This document shows positions 47,891 to 55,875 of a stretch of DNA of 57,350 nucleotides, in pieces; within the stretch, counting starts at the first letter, position 1; each line of letters begins with the position of its first letter. The position numbers and the translations under genes are program-made. Origin of the DNA: Bacteroidetes bacterium GWA2_40_15 (GTDB lineage: Bacteria; Bacteroidota; Bacteroidia; Bacteroidales; VadinHA17). Below the pieces are notes generated by a model. It saw only the letters and a list, made by a program, of their open reading frames with translations. It was not told the origin of the DNA and made no database searches. The stretch covers positions 18,338 to 75,687 of the forward strand of contig MENI01000017.1 of assembly GCA_001768195.1 (NCBI GenBank). The letters run 5' to 3'.

Positions 47891-50737
47891 ATGAATAAGT
47901 TTTTGTATATCATCATCTTGCTTTTAATTATACCGTGGCAGGATCATATAATTGCGCAGGATATAGATTATAACAAACTCAGTAACGGATTCAGAATTCC
48001 CCCTGAGACAGCCAGACCAAAAGCTTACTGGTGGTGCCTGAATGGTAATATTGATACTCTCAGGGCTAAAACGGAGTTGATGGCTATGAAAAATGCCGGG
48101 ATAAGCGGGTTTGATATTTTCGAGATAGGTGTTCCAAAATCTGATACCATGATTCCCGGGGGGCCTGCTTTCATGAGCGATGAGTCGCTTAAAATCTTAA
48201 AAGCCGTGATTACCGAAGCCGGACGGTTGGGCCTTACAGCCGGGCTGAACCTGGCAAGCAGCTGGAATGCCGGTGGCAGCTGGGTGGAACCGAAGTATGC
48301 CGGGAAATCACTCTACTTTTCCAAAGTCAGTATGAGAGGTGTTCAGGGACGTCTAGAGACAATCCTGCCATTCCCCGATGTCACTTTTCCAAAGGCTTCC
48401 CTGGTAGGAGGAACCGGCAAACCTCTGGTGCCTTTCAGAGAGAACGGGAGACCAGAATACTATGAGGAGGTTGCAGTACTTGCTCTGCCTGCAGGTGCAG
48501 CAAGAGGCGATATAGATACCTCTTCTGTTATCAACCTGGCACCCTTTTTTAATCAAGTAACCGACGTCCTGAAATGGGATGTTCCGCCGGGAGAATGGGA
48601 TATCTGCCGTTATGTAAGTTCCAATTCAGGTCAGGAGCTGGTGCTTCCGAGTCCTCTTTCCGCTGGTCTTACTATTGACCATTTTGATTCTGTTGCCGTT
48701 GAGACTCACCTGATATACATTATTGACAAACTCAGGCCTGTCCTGGGGGACTTCAGAAATACTGCCCTTAAAAGCCTTTATCTTGCCAGTTATGAAGCCC
48801 GCGGGTTTGTATGGACTTCCTCTCTTCCTTCAGAATTCAGAAAAATCAACGGGTATGAAATAACAAAATTCATTCCCTCACTTTTCAACCCTGAATTATT
48901 CAGCAAGGATATAACTGATATGGTTCAGACTGATTTTAAAAGAACCTTGTCGGAACTTATGATAAATAACCTTTATAAAAAGGCAAAGGAGATTTCGAAT
49001 AAGTACGGACTGAAAATAAACTGCGAAGCAGGAGGCCCGGGGTATCCGCTATACAACGGACCTGCCGAACCATTAAAGGCGCTTGGCGCTCTTGATATTC
49101 CACGGGGTGAATTCTGGGTTAACCATTCAAGATGGTATAAGGATGACAACGGTATCGACAGTATTGATATTCTCCGAGTAGTTAAAGAGGTATCTGCTGC
49201 CTCACATATTTACGGGCTGGGAATTGTAGAGGAGGAATCCTTTACATCGTTCCGGCACTGGCAGGAAGGACCTGCTGATATTAAGCCTTTTGGCGACCGT
49301 GCCTTCTGTGAGGGAATGAACAAAGTTGTGCTTCACGGTTTCAGTCATAATCCGCAGGGTACAGGATTCCCCGGTTATGTATACCATGCCGGAACTCATT
49401 TCAATGATAAAAGGGTTTGGTGGCCAATGATCAGACCATTCTTTGATTATCTCGCAAGAAATTCCTTTATTTTTCAGGAGACTAAATTCGTTGCAGATGT
49501 CCTATGGTATTATGGAGATAAAGTTCCCAATTCAGCTACTCCTAAAAACACTCATTTCAAAGTTGGACCTGGTTATGATTATGAAGTAATAAATACAGAA
49601 ATTCTTGTAAATAACCTGGGTGTTAAAGATGGAAGATTGTTCCTTCCTGATGGCTCATCATTCAGTATACTGGCGCTCGAAAAAGAGAAGATCAGAAAGC
49701 CGGAAGTTGAAGAAGCGTTGAAAAGGTTGTCAGCTGCCGGAGCTGTTATTACCGGTACTGACCCTGAGGAGATGATCAAATACCTGAATGTAAGGCCAGA
49801 TTTTTCTTACAGGGATGATGAAACAGCTCTTCTTGACTATATACATTACAGGATTGATGACCTTGATTTCTATTTTATCAGGAATACAGCCAATGAGTGG
49901 ATTTCACGCAAATGCGGATTTCGGCAGAACCGAAAGGTCCCCGAGTTATGGGACCCGGTATCAGGAGAAATAGTACCGGTAACAATATATGAAACCGGGA
50001 ACACATATATAAATCTGCCTCTTACACTTCCTCCTTTTGGTTCCTGTTTTATTGTATTCAGAAATTCAGATCCTACCCAGACTTATAAAAATATAATGAG
50101 TGAAAGCGAGGATCCTCCTTATCTTCAATTTATGTCGGATGGTGTTGCCATACTCGACCCGGGTGCTTTCAGACAGGTTAGCAATACGCGTTCCAGGAAA
50201 GTGATAAGTAAAATGATCACAAAGATAGAAGGTCCCTGGGAGGTGACATTTCCGGATGGATGGGGAGCCCCTCCTAAGTTTGTCATGAAAGACCTTGTCG
50301 CATGGACCAGTTTGTCTGACAACGGAATCAAATACTTCTCCGGGATAGCAAAATATGAGAAGCCTTTCAGTTTCTGGTTCGGAAAGGAACCGATGAATGA
50401 TAAAAAAATCTTCCTTGATCTTGGCTCCGTTTCACAGGTAGCGGAGGTATGGCTTAATAATAAGCTGCTGGGTATCACATGGACTAAACCCCATCGCTTC
50501 GATATAACAGGTATTATTATCCATGGGGAAAACTTTCTCACTCTTAAAATTGCCAATTCATGGTGCAACCGCATCATTGGGGATGCTATTACCGGTGAAA
50601 AATTTACAAATACAAACATAACACATACCACGCCTCCCGGAGTTGATGGTAAAACTGTTCCCTGGGCAGAAGTTCCGCTTGTAGAATCAGGCTTGCTTGG
50701 GCCGGTAACCATTGAGACAGTTAATATTCTGCATTGA
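47891..50737 (+). CDS. Exported GH106-type alpha-L-rhamnosidase
   Basis: 948 residues with a signal peptide (YIIILLLIIPW). FRIPPETARPKAYWWCLNGN at the start of the catalytic part, AGISGFDIFEIGVP, and GLNLASSWNAGGSWVEPKYA match GH106, which releases alpha-L-rhamnose from pectin side chains and glycosides. A C-terminal jelly-roll (about 780-940) with KIFLDLGSVSQVAEVWLNNK and LGITWTKPHRFDITG fits the family. The next gene starts 4 nt after its stop. Rhamnose side chains of RG-I/RG-II would fit the uronate genes upstream. Confidence 0.85.
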   Translation: MNKFLYIIILLLIIPWQDHIIAQDIDYNKLSNGFRIPPETARPKAYWWCLNGNIDTLRAKTELMAMKNAGISGFDIFEIGVPKSDTMIPGGPAFMSDESLKILKAVITEAGRLGLTAGLNLASSWNAGGSWVEPKYAGKSLYFSKVSMRGVQGRLETILPFPDVTFPKASLVGGTGKPLVPFRENGRPEYYEEVAVLALPAGAARGDIDTSSVINLAPFFNQVTDVLKWDVPPGEWDICRYVSSNSGQELVLPSPLSAGLTIDHFDSVAVETHLIYIIDKLRPVLGDFRNTALKSLYLASYEARGFVWTSSLPSEFRKINGYEITKFIPSLFNPELFSKDITDMVQTDFKRTLSELMINNLYKKAKEISNKYGLKINCEAGGPGYPLYNGPAEPLKALGALDIPRGEFWVNHSRWYKDDNGIDSIDILRVVKEVSAASHIYGLGIVEEESFTSFRHWQEGPADIKPFGDRAFCEGMNKVVLHGFSHNPQGTGFPGYVYHAGTHFNDKRVWWPMIRPFFDYLARNSFIFQETKFVADVLWYYGDKVPNSATPKNTHFKVGPGYDYEVINTEILVNNLGVKDGRLFLPDGSSFSILALEKEKIRKPEVEEALKRLSAAGAVITGTDPEEMIKYLNVRPDFSYRDDETALLDYIHYRIDDLDFYFIRNTANEWISRKCGFRQNRKVPELWDPVSGEIVPVTIYETGNTYINLPLTLPPFGSCFIVFRNSDPTQTYKNIMSESEDPPYLQFMSDGVAILDPGAFRQVSNTRSRKVISKMITKIEGPWEVTFPDGWGAPPKFVMKDLVAWTSLSDNGIKYFSGIAKYEKPFSFWFGKEPMNDKKIFLDLGSVSQVAEVWLNNKLLGITWTKPHRFDITGIIIHGENFLTLKIANSWCNRIIGDAITGEKFTNTNITHTTPPGVDGKTVPWAEVPLVESGLLGPVTIETVNILH

Positions 50738-50741
50738 TTAT

Positions 50742-51986
50742 ATGAAAAGGACCTCCAGGAATTCGTATATCATTATCGTTGGCCTGCTGCTGGTGGCTAC
50801 CTCTTTGAGTTTTCTGGACAGACAGGTTCTCTCAGTATCGATAATAAAGATCAGGGATGAGCTCATAATTTCAGATATCGAATATGGTTTCATTAACTCA
50901 GGCTTTCTTGTCAGTTATGCAATAATGTTCACCCTGGGAGGGGTGTTGATTGACAGATTCGGGAGTCGTTTGGGGCTTGCATTTTCAGTAGGTTTCTGGT
51001 CGTTTGCCACTCTTTTGCATAGTCTTGCAAACTCTGTATTCCATTTTGGATTTTTCAGGTTTCTGCTTGGAGCAGGAGAGGGTGGATGTTTCCCGGGAGC
51101 AGTAAAAGCAGTTATTGAAAAGGTTCCAAAATCGAAACATGCTGTTGCAAACGGAATTGCAATAGGAGGAGCCGCACTTGGAGCAGTAATAGCGCCTCCA
51201 TTGTGTGCGTGGTTGCTGGTATCGGTTGGCTGGAGAACCCTTTTTCTAATTACCGGCAGCTTTGGATTTTTATGGCTTGCCGCCTGGCTTTTCTTTTACA
51301 GAAAAACAGATAATAGCGAAACTGGTTCAGAAGAAACAAGAGTTTACATCCCTCCAATGGAGAAGATTAAATTTATTTCATTGTTAAAGAACAGGAAAGC
51401 TCTTGTATTCATTGTAATAAGGTTTATCCTTGATCCTATATTTTATTTCTATATGTTCTGGATACCCAAATATCTCAATGAAATTCAGTCAATGTCACTA
51501 GAAGTCATAGGCAGTATTTTATGGATTCCATTTCTTGCCCTGGGAGTCGGAAATTTCCTTGGAGGATGGTTTTCAGACCTGATTCTGAAGAAAACTTCAG
51601 ATACCGGTTCCGCCAGAAAAATTGTTATGGGAGTGGCAGCTGCCCTCACAGTTCCGGTTGTAACTATCGGCTTTCTACATTCATCTGTAATTATAATAAT
51701 TCTTATGACACTGGCCTTTTTTGCCCACGGATTGTGGATTACCAACTATATAACATCAATTGGTGATATCTTTGGAAACAGGGTCACGTCAACTGTGGTT
51801 GGTTTATCGGGATCGGCCGGAGCAATATCTGCACTTGTGCTTAATCCGTTTATTGGATTTGTGGTGACAAATTTCTCTTACAGTCCCTTATGGTGGTATG
51901 CAGGATTAATGTATCCTGTTGCCTTCATTATCCTCATTTATTTTATTCCTAAGATAAAACTGATGACCTTAGATTATTCAACTTAA
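50742..51986 (+). CDS. MFS sugar/sugar-acid transporter, ACS family
   Basis: 414 residues from the ATG at 50742. The longer frame to 50712 overlaps the GH106 gene. About 12 helices. SLSFLDRQVLSVSIIKIRDE, GGVLIDRFGSRLGLAFS and AGEGGCFPGAVKAVIEKVPK are hallmarks of the ACS family, like the ExuT-type protein at 17801-19099 but only distantly similar to it. Co-transcription with GH106 and the isomerase gene suggests uptake of a released monosaccharide or uronate. Confidence 0.82.
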   Translation: MKRTSRNSYIIIVGLLLVATSLSFLDRQVLSVSIIKIRDELIISDIEYGFINSGFLVSYAIMFTLGGVLIDRFGSRLGLAFSVGFWSFATLLHSLANSVFHFGFFRFLLGAGEGGCFPGAVKAVIEKVPKSKHAVANGIAIGGAALGAVIAPPLCAWLLVSVGWRTLFLITGSFGFLWLAAWLFFYRKTDNSETGSEETRVYIPPMEKIKFISLLKNRKALVFIVIRFILDPIFYFYMFWIPKYLNEIQSMSLEVIGSILWIPFLALGVGNFLGGWFSDLILKKTSDTGSARKIVMGVAAALTVPVVTIGFLHSSVIIIILMTLAFFAHGLWITNYITSIGDIFGNRVTSTVVGLSGSAGAISALVLNPFIGFVVTNFSYSPLWWYAGLMYPVAFIILIYFIPKIKLMTLDYST

Positions 51987-52013
51987 TATCATATAAAATT
52001 TAAAAACTAATAA

Positions 52014-53489
52014 ATGGTTACAAACGAAAATATAACAGTCGAAAAGACAGGCAAAACATCTAAACCCAGAATAGGAGTATTTGGTGTAGGTTATGAAAAA
52101 TACTGGGAGCAGTTTCCGGGTCTCCTGGATGAGCTGATACAAAAGCAGCAGAAGCTCATCGGTAAAATAAGCAATAATGATGCTGAAATAATCGATTTTG
52201 GAATAATCGATTCCCCGCGGAAAGCTTATGAATCAGTAACTCTGATTGCGGGAGCAAACCTCGATATGGTTTTCTGTGATATGCTTACCTATGCCACATC
52301 AGGAACATTCGGAATCCTAATTAAAACACTGAATATACCAATGGTAATGGTTGCACTGCAGCCCATGAAGGCAATGGACTATACCAAAGCCTCTACCTAT
52401 ATGCAGCTTTATAATGATGATATCTGCTCCCTGCCTGAATTTGCAGGAGTGGCAGTCAGGATGGGCAAACCTGTTCCCGAAATAATTATTGGCACGCTTG
52501 ACGATGATGCAGATGCCGACAATCAGATTGAAGAATTCTGCAGAATTGCCAGGGTCCTTCATGATCTGAAGAATGCTCATCTGGGTCATATCGGTCATCC
52601 TATCAATGCTATGCTCGATATGCACACTGATGCAACAATGATAACCTCATGCTTCGGTAGTCATATTGTGCAGTGCGAGGCTAACCAGCTGATGAAATGT
52701 TACAATGAAGTGACATCTGAAGATATATTGAAAGCGGAGAAGCAGATACTTGGCTTTTTTGATACTCCTGACCCTGTATCCGACCCTATTTCAATGAAGC
52801 TCACAAACGACGATTTGCATATTGCAGCAAGCGTTAGTGTTGCACTGACCAATTTTGTGAAAAGCAATAACCTCGACGGACTTGCTTATTATTATGACGG
52901 ACCGGAGGAGAGTGAGCTTCGGAAAGTGATGTCAAATCTTATTGTGGGTAATTCATTGCTCACAGCTGAACACATTCCAATGTGTGGTGAATCTGATCTC
53001 AAAACACTTATTGCCCTGCTTATCTTTGACAGACTTGGAATTGGCGGAAGTTTCGCAGAGTTCCATCCGGTTGACTTTAATGAAGGGTTCGTTCTGGTTG
53101 GTCATGATGGTCCGCATAATATTTCGATAGCAGACGGGAAACCTGTACTGCGAAGCCTTAAGAAATATCATGGTAAACCAGGGAAGGGTGCCGGGGTTGA
53201 ATTTAAAATCAAGGAAGGACCCATTACAATGCTGTCGATAAACTCAACTTATGAAGGAAGATTTAAATTTGTAATTGCTGAAGGATTATCTGTTAAAGGA
53301 CCCATTCCGCCAACTGGTAATACCAATACCAGGGGCTTTTTTGAACCTGACATTAAAACCTTTCTTAAGAGCTGGATAAAAGAGGGTCCCACTCACCACT
53401 TTGCACTTGGTATCGGACATCATGCATCTTCGCTTGAGAAAATTGCTAACTACCTTAATATTGAATCAAAGGTGGTTACAAGACACTGA
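52014..53489 (+). CDS. L-arabinose/L-fucose isomerase family protein
   Basis: 491 residues. The N-terminal part (RIGVFGVGYEKYWEQFPGLL) and the C-terminal EFHPVDFNEGFVLVGHDGPH match the arabinose/fucose isomerase fold, where Glu and His residues bind Mn(II). EGPTHHFALGIGHHASSLEK at the end has the conserved histidine. These isomerases turn aldoses into ketoses. Substrate is not defined. Rhamnose from the GH106 enzyme is possible but would normally use RhaA, a different family. No kinase or aldolase follows. Confidence 0.8.
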   Translation: MVTNENITVEKTGKTSKPRIGVFGVGYEKYWEQFPGLLDELIQKQQKLIGKISNNDAEIIDFGIIDSPRKAYESVTLIAGANLDMVFCDMLTYATSGTFGILIKTLNIPMVMVALQPMKAMDYTKASTYMQLYNDDICSLPEFAGVAVRMGKPVPEIIIGTLDDDADADNQIEEFCRIARVLHDLKNAHLGHIGHPINAMLDMHTDATMITSCFGSHIVQCEANQLMKCYNEVTSEDILKAEKQILGFFDTPDPVSDPISMKLTNDDLHIAASVSVALTNFVKSNNLDGLAYYYDGPEESELRKVMSNLIVGNSLLTAEHIPMCGESDLKTLIALLIFDRLGIGGSFAEFHPVDFNEGFVLVGHDGPHNISIADGKPVLRSLKKYHGKPGKGAGVEFKIKEGPITMLSINSTYEGRFKFVIAEGLSVKGPIPPTGNTNTRGFFEPDIKTFLKSWIKEGPTHHFALGIGHHASSLEKIANYLNIESKVVTRH

Positions 53490-53565
53490 ACTTCTTTAAA
53501 CTTAACGTAAAATGATCCTTCTTCGCCTATGCTGCTGAGGACAGAGATAATACAAAACGAATTTT

Positions 53566-55170
53566 ATGAAGAATCTTCTACTTCTTGGTGATGAAGCTAT
53601 TGCTCAGGCTGCACTCGACGCGGGACTGAGTGGAATGTATGCTTACCCCGGAACGCCATCGACTGAAATTATGGAGTATATCCAGTCATCAAAAACCGCT
53701 TCAGACAGAAATGTTCACAGAGAATGGTCAGCTAATGAAAAAACGGCAATGGAAGCTGCCCTTGGGATGTCTTACTGTGGAAAGAGAGCAATGGTAGCCA
53801 TGAAGCATGTAGGATTGAATGTAGCAGCCGATCCTTTTATAAATTCTGCGATGACCGGTGTTAATGGTGGTCTGATTGTAGTTTCAGCTGATGATCCTTC
53901 AATGCACTCCTCTCAGAATGAACAGGATTCACGATTCTATGGGAAATTTGCAAATGTTCCCTGTTTTGAGCCATCCGATCAGCAGGAAGCATATGAAATG
54001 ATATTCGATGCATTTGAACTATCGGAGAAATATAAGCTTCCTGTACTTTTTCGTATAACAACGCGTCTTGCCCATTCCAGGGCCAGTGTAACAACGTGTG
54101 AACAATTACCTGAGAAAAAACTATCTCTGCCCTCTGACCCTGTTCAGTTCGTTCTGCTTCCCTCTATCGCCCGCAGGAAATACAAATCACTTTTGGAATC
54201 ATATGAAAAACTTAAATATGATATCAGGATTACCAGGTACAATATCTTCAGGGACGGAACGAAAAGAGATATGGGGATCATTGCCTGCGGTATAGCCTAT
54301 AACTACCTGATGGAGAATATCAGAGATTCAGTAAAAGAATTTCCTGTTCTTAAAATTTCTGCTTATCCATTTCCCAAAGACCTTGTGCAGGACATCACCG
54401 GAAGATGCAAGTCTGTACTTGTTCTTGAAGAAGGAGCTCCAATGGTCGAAGAGAGCCTGCGCGGGATACTGGATGATGGTATAAAGATATATGGCAGACT
54501 CGATGGCACTGTCCCCCGCGACGGAGAGCTTAATCCTTCATTAGTTGCCCGATCACTGGGTATGAAAACCTCATACGGAAGAGGGATTCCCTCTCTCGTA
54601 AAGAACAGGCCTCCATCTTTCTGCAAAGGATGCGGTCATTCAGATGTATTCAATGCACTTATAGAGGCATTGAAATCTTATAGTTCAGGAAGTGTTTTCT
54701 CCGACATTGGTTGTTATACACTTGGAGCATTGCCTCCTTATAGCTCTATTAACTCATGTGTTGATATGGGTGCATCGGTTACTATGGCTGTAGGGGCTGC
54801 AGATGCAGGTTTGTTCCCTTCCGTTTGTGTAATCGGCGATTCGACTTTTACCCATTCAGGTATGACAGGCCTGCTCGATGCCGTTGTGAAGCGATCGTCA
54901 GTTACAATTATTATCTCAGATAACTCTACAACAGGAATGACAGGTGGACAGGATTCCCATGCGACAGGCCGGCTTGTTTCAATTTGCAGAGGACTGGGAG
55001 TAGATGCCGGCCATATCAGGGAGTTAACTCCATTACGTAAAAATCATGAAGAAAATGTACGTATATTGAAAAAAGAGTTTGAATTCAGGGGGGTCTCTGT
55101 CATCATTGCAGCGAGGGAATGCATTCAGACCGCAACAAAGAGAAAACGGACTGAATCATCAAACCGGTAA
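53566..55170 (+). CDS. iorA: Indolepyruvate ferredoxin oxidoreductase, alpha subunit IorA
   Basis: 534 residues. IorA/IorB oxidises aryl pyruvates (from Trp, Phe, Tyr) to aryl-acetyl-CoA, passing electrons to ferredoxin. LLLGDEAIAQAALDAGLSGM and AYPGTPSTEIMEYIQ start the pyrimidine-binding domain. PSFCKGCGHSDVFNAL and GDSTFTHSGMTGLLDA form the TPP-binding domain. The usual C-terminal double [4Fe-4S] ferredoxin domain (about 60-80 residues with two CxxCxxCxxxC motifs) is absent: the protein ends REC.QTATKRKRTESSNR. Bacteroides-type IorA proteins are of similar length, so this may be lineage-typical. iorB follows 15 bp later. Confidence 0.88.
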   Translation: MKNLLLLGDEAIAQAALDAGLSGMYAYPGTPSTEIMEYIQSSKTASDRNVHREWSANEKTAMEAALGMSYCGKRAMVAMKHVGLNVAADPFINSAMTGVNGGLIVVSADDPSMHSSQNEQDSRFYGKFANVPCFEPSDQQEAYEMIFDAFELSEKYKLPVLFRITTRLAHSRASVTTCEQLPEKKLSLPSDPVQFVLLPSIARRKYKSLLESYEKLKYDIRITRYNIFRDGTKRDMGIIACGIAYNYLMENIRDSVKEFPVLKISAYPFPKDLVQDITGRCKSVLVLEEGAPMVEESLRGILDDGIKIYGRLDGTVPRDGELNPSLVARSLGMKTSYGRGIPSLVKNRPPSFCKGCGHSDVFNALIEALKSYSSGSVFSDIGCYTLGALPPYSSINSCVDMGASVTMAVGAADAGLFPSVCVIGDSTFTHSGMTGLLDAVVKRSSVTIIISDNSTTGMTGGQDSHATGRLVSICRGLGVDAGHIRELTPLRKNHEENVRILKKEFEFRGVSVIIAARECIQTATKRKRTESSNR

Positions 55171-55185
55171 ATCAGATTATACAAA

Positions 55186-55764
55186 ATGAAAAATGATATT
55201 ATAATCTCAGGAGTGGGAGGGCAGGGAATAATTTCCATCGCTGCCACCATCGGACTTGCTGCTGTTGCCAATAGCCTTTATCTGAAGCAGTCAGAAGTTC
55301 ATGGCATGAGCCAGCGGGGGGGTGATGTCCAGTCGCATTTCAGGCTCTCGGACAAACCTGTTGCTTCTGATCTGATACCTTATGGCAAAGCTGATCTTAT
55401 AATCTCGGTTGAGCCGATGGAATCACTAAGATATCTGCCATGGCTTTCAAAAGATGGCTGGATAGTCACTAATTCAACTCCGATGATCAACATTCCCGAT
55501 TATCCTCCGATTGAAGACATCCTGAGTGAGATCAGAAAGATAAAGAACAGTGTAATAATAGATGCTGATTCTATTGCAAGGGAGATAGGCTCTGCAAGGG
55601 CAGGAAATATTGTCATCCTCGGGGCAGCCTCTCCGTTTATTGCAATGTCTTACAGCAGCCTTGAAGATGCACTCAGAAGCCTGTTCGGAAAGAAAGGAGA
55701 GGAGATTTTGGAGCTCAATCTGAAAGCTCTTAAAGCCGGTAGGGAACATTCAATAAGAGCCTGA
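55186..55764 (+). CDS. iorB: Indolepyruvate ferredoxin oxidoreductase, beta subunit IorB
   Basis: 192 residues. It starts KNDIIISGVGGQGIISIAAT, the GGQG motif of gamma-type 2-oxoacid ferredoxin oxidoreductase subunits, and has QSEVHGMSQRGGDVQSHFRL, also characteristic. It is the partner of IorA. Together they make the complex without the alpha-subunit iron-sulfur domain, so electrons must leave by another route or a separate ferredoxin. Complete gene. Confidence 0.92.
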   Translation: MKNDIIISGVGGQGIISIAATIGLAAVANSLYLKQSEVHGMSQRGGDVQSHFRLSDKPVASDLIPYGKADLIISVEPMESLRYLPWLSKDGWIVTNSTPMINIPDYPPIEDILSEIRKIKNSVIIDADSIAREIGSARAGNIVILGAASPFIAMSYSSLEDALRSLFGKKGEEILELNLKALKAGREHSIRA

Positions 55765-55842
55765 ATAAGGCATTCAGATATGAAAGTTTACTGTTTAAGA
55801 AATAGATATCATTTTGATAAATTTCAACAGGAAGGAAAATAC

Positions 55843-55850
55843 TATATTTG
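55843..55850 (+). promoter_or_regulatory. Probable -7 element for the SIS-domain gene
   Basis: TATATTTG matches TAnnTTTG and lies 26 nt before the ATG at 55876. A TTTG occurs at 55813-55816, but the 26-bp spacer is longer than the usual 19-21. Confidence 0.45.
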
Positions 55851-55875
55851 AAGTCATAATTTAAAAATTGTTTAA

